From positions 3,541,001-3,605,000 of the forward strand of contig NZ_CP116339.1 in the NCBI RefSeq assembly GCF_028198165.1: a DNA stretch of 64,000 nucleotides, given 5' to 3'. Under the pieces are notes generated by a model, which worked only from the letters and a program-made list of their open reading frames with translations, did not search any database and was not told where the DNA came from. Positions 47,531 to 56,828 of the stretch are shown in pieces. Position numbers and translations under genes: made by a program. Each line of letters opens with the position of its first letter. Position 1 is the stretch's first letter. The stretch comes from Pseudoxanthomonas sp. JBR18 (GTDB lineage: Bacteria > Pseudomonadota > Gammaproteobacteria > Xanthomonadales > Xanthomonadaceae).

Positions 47531-48196
47531 CTACGCGTCGCGCTCGCCGGTGACCGGCATCTGCGCCAAGGCGCGCTCGTAGGCGGGCCGGAGATCCTCG
47601 GGGCCGGCCACATCCATGCCCAGTTCGCGCACGCGGCCATCGGACAGGGCATAGCACCAACCGTGCACGGCCACCTGCTGGCCGCGCGCCCAGGCGTCCT
47701 GCAGGATCGTGGTGTGGCACAGGTTGGCGACCTGTTCGATCACGTTGAGCTCGCACAGGCGCGCATGGCGCAGGGCCTCGGTTTCCACCCGTTCCAGCCG
47801 CGCGGCGTGCTTGCCCGCCACATCGCCCACATGCCGCAGCCAGTTGTCCACCAGCCCCAGGCGCATGCCGGTCATGCTGGCATGCACGCCGCCGCAGCCG
47901 TAGTGGCCGACGATGAGGATGTGCTCGACCTTGAGGACATCCACCGAGAACTGCACCGCCGACAGGCAGTTGAGGTCGCTGTGCACGACCACGTTGGCGA
48001 CGTTGCGGTGCACGAACACCTCGCCCGGATCCAATCCCAGGATCTGGTTGGCCGGCACGCGCGAGTCGGAGCAGCCGATCCACAGATAGCGTGGCGATTG
48101 TTGCTTGGACAGGCGTTCGAAGAAGCCCGGATCGTCCTGGCGGACCTTATCGGCCCAGTCCAGGTTGTTGCGCAGCAGGTCGTTGAGGTTGCTCAT
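47531..48196 (-). CDS. can: Beta-class carbonic anhydrase
   Basis: 221 aa, Can/CynT type. It interconverts CO2 and bicarbonate. Zinc ligands and dyad: Cys42, Asp44, Arg46 ([13 protein letters not shown]), His98 and Cys101 (VGHYGCGGV). It begins a run of minus-strand genes leading into the kynurenine pathway, with 35 bp to the dioxygenase. The association could be simple neighbourhood or reflect shared transcription; bicarbonate is not a substrate of that pathway. Confidence 0.96.
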   Translation of the reverse strand: MSNLNDLLRNNLDWADKVRQDDPGFFERLSKQQSPRYLWIGCSDSRVPANQILGLDPGEVFVHRNVANVVVHSDLNCLSAVQFSVDVLKVEHILIVGHYGCGGVHASMTGMRLGLVDNWLRHVGDVAGKHAARLERVETEALRHARLCELNVIEQVANLCHTTILQDAWARGQQVAVHGWCYALSDGRVRELGMDVAGPEDLRPAYERALAQMPVTGERDA

Positions 48197-48320
48197 GGCA
48201 CGGATTATCGCAGAAGCTTTCGATCAGGCGGCGTGGAGGTGTGCTGCTTGATGGATCGGGCGCTTCGCTGCACCGCCGCGGCCGTGATGAAGCTTCCAGG
48301 CAGCGCCCCGCACATACACG

Positions 48321-49133
48321 CTAGTGCTGGCAATGCGCGCAGTCGTATAGCCGCCGGCCGGCCAGTTCGCGGCGGCGGATGCGCCTGCCGCACTCCGGGC
48401 ACGGCTCGCCGGCGCGGTCGAACACCTTGAAGGCAAAGCCATCGGGCGTATCGGTGATGTATTCGGCACGCATGCCCGCCGTCTTGCGGATGCCGCGGCT
48501 CCGGTAGCTGCGGCGGGGGACCTCCAGCAGCGCGCTTGCCAGCAGTTTGCGCTCGTCCTGGCTCAGGCTGGCCGCATCGCGGGTTGGGGCGATGCCGGCT
48601 TCGAACAACACTTCCGAGCGCAGGTAGTTGCCCATCCCGGCCAGGAACGCCTGGTCCAGCAGCAATGCGGCCAGCGACATGCGCGCGAACCGGGACTCAT
48701 GCAGGCGCCGGGCGACCTGCGCGGCGGTCAGGCGCTTGTCCAGCACGTCCGGCCCCAGCTTGGACAGAAACGGGTGGGATGCCAGTTCCGCGTCCTGCCA
48801 CAGGGCCACGTCCGAGGCCGAATACAGCAGGATCGCGGTCTTCTCGGTCTCCAGCGCCACGCGCAGGCTGCGGTTGGTCTCGGGCCGCTCGCCGGCCTGC
48901 GCGATCATCCACACCCCGTAGAGCTGGTTGTGGCTGTAGAGCGTCAGCCCGTTGTCGAAGCGGGTGAGCATGGCCTTGCCATGGGTGTCGATGGCGGTGA
49001 TGCGCGCGCCGACCAACTCGCGCTGGCGCGGCTTGAGCGAAGGCGCATGGAACCAAGCACTTTCCAGCGGCTGGCCGCCGACGGCCTTGAACAGGCGATC
49101 GGCGGCGCGTCGGATTTCGGGACCTTCAGGCAT
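48321..49133 (-). CDS. nei: Endonuclease VIII (Nei-type DNA glycosylase)
   Basis: 270 aa. Base-excision repair of oxidised pyrimidines with AP-lyase activity. Pro2 (nucleophile after Met removal) and Glu3 are at the start (MPEGPEIRRAADRL). It has the catalytic/structural Lys in THGKAMLTRF, the H2TH region (LLLDQAFLAGMGNYLRSEVL) and a C-terminal zinc finger (CPECGRRIRRRELAGRRLYD followed by CAHC). Compared with Fpg the QAGAGNIY-type motif reads MGNYLRSE, as in Nei. Confidence 0.94.
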   Translation of the reverse strand: MPEGPEIRRAADRLFKAVGGQPLESAWFHAPSLKPRQRELVGARITAIDTHGKAMLTRFDNGLTLYSHNQLYGVWMIAQAGERPETNRSLRVALETEKTAILLYSASDVALWQDAELASHPFLSKLGPDVLDKRLTAAQVARRLHESRFARMSLAALLLDQAFLAGMGNYLRSEVLFEAGIAPTRDAASLSQDERKLLASALLEVPRRSYRSRGIRKTAGMRAEYITDTPDGFAFKVFDRAGEPCPECGRRIRRRELAGRRLYDCAHCQH

Positions 49134-49193
49134 GGGCGCGATTGCAGCACGGGCCGCGTCCGTGGCGGATGACGATCCGCCTTCAGGAAGACA

Positions 49194-49982
49194 TCAGATC
49201 GACTGCAAGCGCCCGCCGTCGACCGCCAGGCTGACGCCGGTGATGTAGCCCGCCGCCGGGCTGGCGAGGAAGGCGATGGCCGCGGCAATGTCGGCCGCCT
49301 CGCCGATGCGGCGCACCGGCACGCTGGCGGCGATGCCCTCGATCACCTGTTCGGCGCTCTGGCCGCTGGCGGCCACGCGGTCGGACACGATGTGGTCCAT
49401 GCGCGCGGTGCGGGTGAAACCGGGCAACACGTTGTTGACGGTGATGCCGTCGGGGCCAAGTTCACGCGAAAGGGTCTTGGCCCAGCCGGCCACCGAGGCG
49501 CGAACGGTGTTGGACACGCCCAGGTTGGGAATGGGCTCGTAGACCGAGGTGGACACCACGTTGACCACGCGGCCCCAGCCGGCCGCGCGCATGCCCGGCA
49601 GCACGGCCTGCACGCGGGCGTGATTGGCCAGGGTGTGGTGGCGGAAGGCGGTGAGGTAGGCATCCAGGTCGGCGTCGATGGCCTTGCCGCCCGGCGGGCC
49701 GCCGCCGTTGTTGACCAGGATGTGCACCGGCTGGCGGGCGGCCAGGGCGGCAATGTCGGCCGACAGCGCCTCGGTCTTGCCATCGTCGCCGACCAGATAG
49801 CCGTGGACCTGTCCTTCAGCCTGGACCGGCAGTTCGGCCACGACCTGCTGCAGAGCGGCTTCGCGTCGAGCGAGCACGGTGACGCTGCAGCCCAGCAGCG
49901 CCAGTTCGATCGCGGCAGCCTTGCCGATGCCATCGGAGGCGCCGCACACCAGGGCGTGCTTGCCGGAAAGATTCAAGTCCAT
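49194..49982 (-). CDS. Short-chain dehydrogenase/reductase-like protein lacking the usual YxxxK
   Basis: 262 aa. The Rossmann nucleotide motif is complete (LVCGASDGIGKAAAIELALL; NNGGGPPGG), and the C-terminal FLASPAAGYITGVSLAVDGG is standard. Where most SDRs carry Ser...YxxxK, this one reads VVSTSVYEPIPNLGVSNTVR, with Asn-Thr-Val-Arg in place of the catalytic Tyr/Lys pair. A subfamily with this substitution exists, but its reaction is uncertain to me. GAGG lies seven bases before the ATG at 49982. A 151-bp gap separates it from the gene upstream. Confidence 0.88.
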   Translation of the reverse strand: MDLNLSGKHALVCGASDGIGKAAAIELALLGCSVTVLARREAALQQVVAELPVQAEGQVHGYLVGDDGKTEALSADIAALAARQPVHILVNNGGGPPGGKAIDADLDAYLTAFRHHTLANHARVQAVLPGMRAAGWGRVVNVVSTSVYEPIPNLGVSNTVRASVAGWAKTLSRELGPDGITVNNVLPGFTRTARMDHIVSDRVAASGQSAEQVIEGIAASVPVRRIGEAADIAAAIAFLASPAAGYITGVSLAVDGGRLQSI

Positions 49983-50133
49983 CGCAATACCTCGTATTTG
50001 GATCGCTGGGTCGTACTGTGCCGCCGCGCAGGTGACGGCGTCGAGTTCGGTCGGGTGGGAGCCGGCATGGCGGCGATGAGGCGTTATCGGCGAAGCCCCA
50101 ATCGCCGCCATGGCGGCGCCCGCGGCGGGTCTG

Positions 50134-50763
50134 TCAGTCCGCTGCGTCAATCAAGCCGCGCATCAGTGTCGCAAGCGCGTGCGCCTCGGGGTCCGCACGT
50201 GCGGACAGGTCATCGACCACCGCCTGCTGGTTGGCGAGCGGGTGGTTCTGGCTGAGCTTGAACTTCAGCACGGGCAGGGTGACCTGCAGGCGAAACCCCA
50301 CGATCCCGCGCAGCTGGCGCGCGTGATCCTCGCGTTCGGGATCGAAGCGCCAGTCGCGTCCGACCAGACTTTCGAAGTGCTCGCTCAGGCGCTGGACCAG
50401 CGGCCCCAGCGAAGCGGCATCATCGAAGCGCTCCAGCGCGCCGTGCAGGTGGGCGACCGCGTAATTCCAGGTCGGCACGCGGCCGGCCGCCTCCTTGTCC
50501 GGATAGACCGAAGGCGAAACGTAGGCGTGCGGGCCGTGGACGATGGCCAGCGCCGGCCCGGTGTGGGCGGCCTGCGGGTTGGGACGTGCCCAGTGGCCTT
50601 CGAGCAGGATCGCCTCACCCGAGCGCCGGTAGAGCACCGGCAGGTGACTGACCTGCGGGCTGCCGTCGGCGCCGGTGGTGACCAGGGTGATGAACGGATC
50701 GCGCGCGACCAGAGCGTCCAGCCGCGTCAGGTCGTCTTCGGCAAAAGCCCGCGGCAGGTACAC
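50134..50763 (-). CDS. PaiB-family FMN-binding protein
   Basis: 209 aa from GTG at 50763, giving the family-typical start MYLPRAFAEDDL. Motifs: FITLVTTGADGSPQVSHLPV, AHTGPALAIVHGPHAYVSPS and VPTWNYAVAHLHGAL, all conserved in the PaiB/FMN split-barrel family, then LRGIVGFRLQVT near the C-terminus. PaiB in Bacillus is described as a negative regulator of degradative enzymes and sporulation; the function here is unknown. It follows the 102-aa gene by 11 bp. Confidence 0.9.
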   Translation of the reverse strand: MYLPRAFAEDDLTRLDALVARDPFITLVTTGADGSPQVSHLPVLYRRSGEAILLEGHWARPNPQAAHTGPALAIVHGPHAYVSPSVYPDKEAAGRVPTWNYAVAHLHGALERFDDAASLGPLVQRLSEHFESLVGRDWRFDPEREDHARQLRGIVGFRLQVTLPVLKFKLSQNHPLANQQAVVDDLSARADPEAHALATLMRGLIDAAD

Positions 50764-50774
50764 CGTGGTGGCGC

Positions 50775-51083
50775 TCAGGCGCGACCGCCCAGCGACTGCA
50801 CCATCAGCGGGCGCAGGGCGGCCTCGTCCTCGGCGAAGGGGGGCACGACCTCGTGCAGGGAGAAGCCGCGTCGCAGCGCATCTTCCTCGTCCAGGCCGTC
50901 GTAGGAGACGAACTCGGCATCGAACAGCGCGGCGCGGGCGCTGTCCTCGCTGTCGTAGGCCAGGGTGTTGCCATCGCTGTCCAGGACCTCGGCGGTGCCG
51001 GCGTCCTTGATACGCAGACGGGCCCAGATCAGGGTGCGGCCCAGGCTGGCCAGCCACCATTGGGTGTGGGGGGAGTCGCTCAT
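50775..51083 (-). CDS. Hypothetical acidic cytosolic protein (102 aa)
   Basis: No family recognised. It opens SDSPHTQWWLASLGRTLIWA, then strands (RLRIKDAGTAEVLDSDGNTL), then a strongly acidic helix region (SYDGLDEEDALRRGFSLHE) and ends QSLGGRA. It lacks membrane segments. Its ATG at 51083 overlaps the stop of the membrane-protein gene upstream (51083-51080), so the three small genes are coupled. Confidence 0.78.
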   Translation of the reverse strand: MSDSPHTQWWLASLGRTLIWARLRIKDAGTAEVLDSDGNTLAYDSEDSARAALFDAEFVSYDGLDEEDALRRGFSLHEVVPPFAEDEAALRPLMVQSLGGRA

Positions 51084-51385
51084 TTGAAGACCTCGTAGGC
51101 CAGCCACAGCGCTCCTGCCATGCCCAGGCCGAAAATGATCACACCCGCGGAAATCCGTGCCGGCGTGGCCAGGCCGCTGAGGGATGCATCGCGCGCCTGG
51201 CGATAGTCGCCCCGGATCAGCCAGGCCAGGGCCGCGGGCTTCATGAAAGCTCCCGGTCCCAGGCGCGCGCCGATGTCTGGATGGCGGTCGCGCACGTGCA
51301 CCAGGGTCAGCGGCCAGAAAATCACGAACGCACAGAACCCGGCGATGGCGGTGGCCACGAACAGCAGGGCGAAGAACAGGATCAT
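51080..51385 (-). CDS. Small membrane protein (101 aa), unknown function
   Basis: Two hydrophobic helices (FFALLFVATAIAGFCAFVIF and ISAGVIIFGLGMAGALWLAY) flank a basic cytosolic or periplasmic loop. No family recognised. Both ends overlap neighbours by 4 bp (ATGA at 51385-51382 and 51083-51080), so it belongs to a tightly coupled cluster. Confidence 0.78.
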   Translation of the reverse strand: MILFFALLFVATAIAGFCAFVIFWPLTLVHVRDRHPDIGARLGPGAFMKPAALAWLIRGDYRQARDASLSGLATPARISAGVIIFGLGMAGALWLAYEVFK

Positions 51386-51648
51386 CCCAGTGCCATCCGC
51401 ACCAGCGAGGGCGCCGCCGCCGAGCCCACCGCCAGGGTCGCGGCCAGGATCAGGGGAACCCGCAAACCGCGCAGCGCGGCGCGGACCTGGGGATCATGCT
51501 TGGTCGCCTGCGCGTCCAGGCCCTGCTCCTGCTTGTGCACCAGCAGCTTCTGCAGGCGCAGGCTGCGCACGATGCCGATCACCCCCGCGGCAAAGGCACC
51601 CACGCCCAGGACGATGATGATCCACTGCGTGACCAGCTCAGGATGCAT
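51382..51648 (-). CDS. Small membrane protein (88 aa), unknown function
   Basis: One clear N-terminal transmembrane helix (WIIIVLGVGAFAAGVIGIV), a basic coiled segment (RSLRLQKLLVHKQEQGLDAQ) and a second hydrophobic stretch near the end (VPLILAATLAVGSAAAP). It lies 2 bp after asnS and overlaps the next gene, so it may be co-transcribed with asnS. Confidence 0.75.
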   Translation of the reverse strand: MHPELVTQWIIIVLGVGAFAAGVIGIVRSLRLQKLLVHKQEQGLDAQATKHDPQVRAALRGLRVPLILAATLAVGSAAAPSLVRMALG

Positions 51649-51650
51649 GC

Positions 51651-53051
<1,401 letters not shown>

Positions 53052-53202
53052 ATCGTTGATTCCTGGCCCTGCCGGCCCGATGTAGGGGAGCGCGCAAGTC
53101 TACCGGTTGGCTGCGCGGGCGGCACGCCTGTTCAGCCGCCAGACGCGACGCTGTACTCGGTGCGCGCCTTATACTGACCCGGTGTCACTTGGAGGTTCGG
53201 TC

Positions 53203-53541
53203 ATGTCCATCACGCTTACCCCGATCGCCCACCAGCGCGTGCAGCGGTTCGTCCAGACCACGCCCGGCGCGCTGGGGCTGCGTTTCGGCGTGACCCGCAC
53301 CGGCTGCTCGGGCTGGGGTCATGTAACCGAGCTGGCCCGTGAAGCCCGTCCCGGCGACACGGTGTTCGAGCAGGACGGCGTGCGCATTTACGTCGACGCC
53401 GACAGTTTGGCCCTGGTCGATGGCACCACCATCGATTTCGGCAAGCGTGGGCTGGGCGAGGAATTTCTGTTCGCCAATCCCAATGCCACCGCCGAGTGCG
53501 GCTGCGGCGAGAGCTTCACGACCCAGGCCGACGCGGCCTGA
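53203..53541 (+). CDS. A-type iron-sulfur carrier protein (IscA/HesB family)
   Basis: 112 aa. Fe-S cluster carrier with the three invariant cysteines at Cys35 (RTGCSGWGH), Cys99 and Cys101 (ECGCGESF). GGAGG lies eight bases before the ATG. A TATACT at 53170-53175 is a possible -10 with a poor -35. No isc or suf genes flank it, so it is a stand-alone carrier; whether it is closer to ErpA or IscA cannot be decided by eye. Confidence 0.93.
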   Translation: MSITLTPIAHQRVQRFVQTTPGALGLRFGVTRTGCSGWGHVTELAREARPGDTVFEQDGVRIYVDADSLALVDGTTIDFGKRGLGEEFLFANPNATAECGCGESFTTQADAA

Positions 53542-53575
53542 GGCCGGGTAGGAGCGCGGGGGTCGCCACGCCCCC

Positions 53576-53687
53576 GTAGAGCGGACCTCGGTCCGCTGCT
53601 TTCCGCACCCCGTAGAAGCGGACCTTTGTCCGCTTTCCTTACAGAAGGGCTGATGCGAAAGCTCCAGCGGACCAAGGTCCGATCTAC
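53576..53687. repeat. Three REP-like hairpins carrying GCGGACC-type arms
   Basis: The 306-bp gap 53542-53847 contains three related units. GTAGAGCGGACCTCGGTCCG (53576-53597) and GTAGAAGCGG...TCCGCTT (53612-53635) are direct; AGCGGACCAAGGTCCGATCT (53666-53687) is inverted, with CTAC at its end. Each folds into a GCGGAC/GTCCGC stem preceded by GTAG. This matches the repetitive extragenic palindrome style of xanthomonads. They sit after the iscA-like stop and could terminate or insulate transcription. Confidence 0.75.
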
Positions 53688-53704
53688 GGCCGGTGGCGGG
53701 GCGA

Positions 53705-53733
53705 TTGCACGCAACTCCTTGACCTGACATAAT
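53705..53733 (+). promoter_or_regulatory. Sigma70-type promoter of the rpsF operon
   Basis: TTGCAC (53705-53710) and CATAAT (53728-53733) are spaced exactly 17 bp, about 115 bp before the rpsF start. The leader of roughly 100 nt could hold ribosomal-protein feedback control, but no specific structure was identified. Confidence 0.6.
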
Positions 53734-53847
53734 TTCCTGCTCCCTGCGGCCGTCTACGGTTCGCGGGGCTCTTGCTCCACCGCATCCAGCGGGGGGCTGT
53801 CCGGTCGGTTCCGGTGGAATCGGCCTTCATCCGAAAGGGAACAACAC

Positions 53848-54288
53848 ATGCGTTTTTACGAGATCGTGTTCCTGGTCCACCCGGACCAGAGCGAGCAGGT
53901 GCCGGCCATGGTCGAGCGCTACAAGGGCATCATCGAGAACGGCAACGGCAAGATCGTGCGCCTGGAAGACTGGGGCCGCCGCCAGTTGGCCTACCCGATC
54001 CAGAATCTGGTCAAGGCCCACTACGTGCTGATGAACGTCGAAGTCGACCAGGCCACTCTGGCCGAGCTGACCGAGACCTTCCGCTTCAACGACGCCATCC
54101 TGCGTCACCTGATCATGAAGCGCGACGGCGACGTGGCCGACACCGAGATGTCGATCATCATGAAGAGCAAGGACGAGAAGAACGACAAGCCCGAGCGTGG
54201 CGAGCGTCGCCGTCGTGATGACGACAGCAACGACAGCAGCAACGAGTCCGGCAAGTCCGACGACGCCGACTCCTCCGAAGCCGCCTAA
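53848..54288 (+). CDS. rpsF: 30S ribosomal protein S6
   Basis: 146 aa. The S6 core is clear ([20 protein letters not shown], then [20 protein letters not shown], and [16 protein letters not shown]). It has a long charged C-terminal tail rich in Asp, Ser, Glu and Arg (residues ~110-146), the region modified by RimK-type glutamylation in other bacteria. S6 pairs with S18 in the platform of the small subunit; rpsR follows by 11 bp. Confidence 0.98.
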   Translation: MRFYEIVFLVHPDQSEQVPAMVERYKGIIENGNGKIVRLEDWGRRQLAYPIQNLVKAHYVLMNVEVDQATLAELTETFRFNDAILRHLIMKRDGDVADTEMSIIMKSKDEKNDKPERGERRRRDDDSNDSSNESGKSDDADSSEAA

Positions 54289-54299
54289 GGAACCCTGAC

Positions 54300-54530
54300 A
54301 TGTCCAAGTTCTTCCGTCGCCGCAAGTTCTGCAAGTTCACGGCCGAAGGTGTCAAGGAGATCGACTACAAGGATCTCAACACCCTGCGCCAGTACCTGAC
54401 CGAGACCGGCAAGATCGTGCCGAGCCGCGTGACCGGCACCAAGGCGCGTTACCAGCGCCAGCTGCAGACCGCGGTCAAGCGCGCCCGCTTCCTGGCCCTG
54501 ATCCCGTACACCGACAACCACGACGTCTGA
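54300..54530 (+). CDS. rpsR: 30S ribosomal protein S18
   Basis: 76 aa, normal length. It has the basic N-terminus [12 protein letters not shown], then [20 protein letters not shown] and [17 protein letters not shown], all standard for S18. The Cys in FCKF is an isolated relic of the zinc-binding C+ form. It binds S6 on the platform. It lies in the rpsF-rpsR-rplI operon. Confidence 0.98.
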   Translation: MSKFFRRRKFCKFTAEGVKEIDYKDLNTLRQYLTETGKIVPSRVTGTKARYQRQLQTAVKRARFLALIPYTDNHDV

Positions 54531-54550
54531 TCCGAGTCTCCTCGGAAGCG

Positions 54551-54570
54551 CCCGCACTCCCATGTGCGGG
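54551..54570 (+). terminator. Hairpin between rpsR and rplI
   Basis: CCCGCAC and GTGCGGG enclose TCCCAT and are followed by ttgctcg. It has only a weak U tract, so partial attenuation or processing between rpsR and rplI is more likely than full termination. Confidence 0.45.
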
Positions 54571-54686
54571 TTGCTCGAGGAAGCCCGGATGTCCGGGACG
54601 CCAGTCCCGGCGTCTTAATCCCGTCCTATTCGGACAGCAAGCGTTGCGGCGCCAGGTGTGCCGCTAACGAATAACGGAGCAATGAA

Positions 54687-55136
54687 ATGGATCTGATCCT
54701 TCTGCAGAAAGTGACCAACCTGGGTGTCCTGGGTGACAAGGTCAGCGTCAAGCCGGGCTACGGCCGCAACTACCTGGTCCCGCAGGGCAAGGCCGTGCCG
54801 GCCACTGCCGCCAACCTGGCCGAGTTCGAGGCCAAGCGCGCCGACTACGAAGCCAAGGCCAAGAGCATCCACGACGAGGCGTCCAGCCGCGCCGCCAAGT
54901 TCGAGGACGCCAGCGTCACCGTCTACGCCAATGCCTCGACCGAAGGCAAGCTGTTCGGCTCGGTGAGCCCGCGCGATATCGCCGAGGCCTTCACCAAGAC
55001 CGGCAAGCCGCTGGAGAAGAGCGAAGTGCTGCTGGCCGACGGCCCGCTGCGCAACGTCGGCGAGTACGACGTGCTGCTCAAGCTGCACGCCGACGTCGAA
55101 GTCACCGTCAAGGTGGTGGTCCAAGCCGAAGCCTGA
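54687..55136 (+). CDS. rplI: 50S ribosomal protein L9
   Basis: 149 aa. The N-terminal domain [20 protein letters not shown] and the glycine-rich [18 protein letters not shown], then the long connecting helix and C-terminal domain ([20 protein letters not shown]), are diagnostic. L9 binds 23S rRNA near L1. A good GGAG lies before the ATG. It is the last gene of the operon, ending at a rho-independent terminator. Confidence 0.98.
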   Translation: MDLILLQKVTNLGVLGDKVSVKPGYGRNYLVPQGKAVPATAANLAEFEAKRADYEAKAKSIHDEASSRAAKFEDASVTVYANASTEGKLFGSVSPRDIAEAFTKTGKPLEKSEVLLADGPLRNVGEYDVLLKLHADVEVTVKVVVQAEA

Positions 55137-55160
55137 TTGTCCGGGTCTGCGGTTTGATGC

Positions 55161-55184
55161 AACGGGCGCCGCGAGGCGCCCGTT
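55161..55184 (+). terminator. Rho-independent terminator after rplI
   Basis: AACGGGCGCC and GGCGCCCGTT form a perfect 10-bp stem around GCGA and are followed by gtcgttt. It ends the rpsF operon before dnaB. Confidence 0.85.
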
Positions 55185-55242
55185 GTCGTTTGCGCCTGTG
55201 ATCGCAGGCGGTGCGACGACAAGCGCACATGTTCTCCAGAGC

Positions 55243-55251
55243 TTATCCACA
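55243..55251 (+). promoter_or_regulatory. Perfect DnaA box upstream of dnaB
   Basis: TTATCCACA matches the TTATNCACA consensus exactly, 84 bp before the dnaB start. A degenerate TTTGTCCATA follows 3 bp later. A single box is compatible with DnaA acting as a transcription factor for the helicase gene rather than with an origin. Confidence 0.6.
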
Positions 55252-55334
55252 GCTTTGTCCATACCGGCCGGGCCGCCGGCTGACTACCATGGCGTGACGC
55301 CTGTGCGCGCCTGTTTCTTGCCCGAGAATCCACC

Positions 55335-56753
55335 ATGGCTGCTCCCCGCCGCGATCGAAATCGCGATCGCGAATTCCGCAACGATCCCAGCGACTCGCGC
55401 ATCGAACAGCTGCGCATGCCGCCGCACTCGATCGAAGCCGAGCAGGCGGTCCTCGGCGGCCTGATGCTGGTCACCGACGCCTATGACCGGGTCAACGACA
55501 AACTCACGCCCAATGATTTCTACCGGCGCGATCACCAGCTGATCTATCGCGCGATCAGCGAGCTGGCCGAGCGCAACCGGCCCTACGACGCGGTGACCCT
55601 GGGCGAATGGTTCGAAGGGCAGGGCCAGTCGGACCTGATCGCCGATGGCGCCTATCTGATCGAGCTGGCCAGCTCCACGCCCTCGGCGGCCAACATCGCC
55701 GCCTATGCCGAGATCGTGCGCGACAAGGCGGTGATGCGCCAGCTGATCGACGTGGGCACCGAGATCGTCAACGACGGCTTCCAGCCCGAGGGGCGCGAGA
55801 GCGCCGAACTGCTGGCCAATGCCGAGCAGAAGGTCTTCGCCATCGCCGAGGCGGGTTCGCGCGGGCGCACCGACTTCGTGGCCATGCCCAACGCGCTGAA
55901 GGACGCGTTCTCGGTGCTGCAGGACCGCTTCAACAACGGCGGCAACGTGACCGGCCTGCCGACCGGCTACACCGACTTCGACCAGATGACCGCCGGCCTG
56001 CAGCCGACCGACCTGCTGATCCTGGCCGCACGTCCGGCGATGGGCAAGACGACCTTCGCCCTGAACATCGCCGAATTCGCCGCGATCAAGTCCAAGAAGG
56101 CCGTGGCGGTGTTCTCCATGGAAATGTCCGCTGCGCAGCTGGCCCTGCGCCTGATTTCCTCCAACGGGCGCATCAACGCCCAGCGCCTGCGCACCGGCCA
56201 GCTGGAGGACGAGGACTGGAGCCGTGTCACCGCGGCCATCCGCATGCTCAAGGAGACCAAGATCTTCATCGACGACACGCCCGGACTGTCGCCGGACGTG
56301 CTGCGCTCCAAGTGCCGCCGCCTCAAGCGCGAGCACGACCTGGGGCTGGTGGTGATCGACTACCTGCAGCTGATGAGCGTGCCGGGCAACAGCGAAAACC
56401 GCGCGACCGAAATCTCCGAGATCAGCCGTTCGCTCAAGGGCCTGGCCAAGGAGCTCAACGTGCCGGTGATCGCCCTGTCCCAGCTCAACCGCTCGCTGGA
56501 GACGCGCACCGACAAGCGCCCGGTGATGGCCGACCTGCGCGAATCGGGCGCCATCGAGCAGGACGCCGACGTCATCGTTTTCATCTACCGAGATGACTAC
56601 TACAACAAGGAAAATTCGCCGGACAAGGGCTTGGCCGAGATCATCATCGGCAAGCAGCGTAGCGGCCCGACCGGGTCGATCAAGCTCAAGTTCTTCGGCG
56701 AATACACCCGCTTCGACAATCTCGCGCACGACTCGGTGGGCAGCTTCGAGTAG
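55335..56753 (+). CDS. dnaB: Replicative DNA helicase
   Basis: 472 aa. The N-terminal domain is MPPHSIEAEQAVLGGLMLVT, followed by the linker and RecA-like motor: Walker A LAARPAMGKTTFALNIAEFA near residue 235, Walker B DLGLVVIDYLQLMS, then VIALSQLNRSLETRTDKRPV and the arginine finger region. It forms the hexamer that unwinds DNA at the fork. No intein is present. The C-terminus KFFGEYTRFDNL is typical. Confidence 0.98.
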   Translation: MAAPRRDRNRDREFRNDPSDSRIEQLRMPPHSIEAEQAVLGGLMLVTDAYDRVNDKLTPNDFYRRDHQLIYRAISELAERNRPYDAVTLGEWFEGQGQSDLIADGAYLIELASSTPSAANIAAYAEIVRDKAVMRQLIDVGTEIVNDGFQPEGRESAELLANAEQKVFAIAEAGSRGRTDFVAMPNALKDAFSVLQDRFNNGGNVTGLPTGYTDFDQMTAGLQPTDLLILAARPAMGKTTFALNIAEFAAIKSKKAVAVFSMEMSAAQLALRLISSNGRINAQRLRTGQLEDEDWSRVTAAIRMLKETKIFIDDTPGLSPDVLRSKCRRLKREHDLGLVVIDYLQLMSVPGNSENRATEISEISRSLKGLAKELNVPVIALSQLNRSLETRTDKRPVMADLRESGAIEQDADVIVFIYRDDYYNKENSPDKGLAEIIIGKQRSGPTGSIKLKFFGEYTRFDNLAHDSVGSFE

Positions 56754-56828
56754 CACGGCCGGTTTCACCGCCGCTGCAACGCGGCGCCTGCATGATGGCG
56801 CCGTTTTCTTCCCGGATCGATCTTGTCC

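Noticed and set aside
53576..53687. CRISPR or small insertion sequence
   Set aside because: Units differ in orientation and spacing and are individually palindromic; no transposase.
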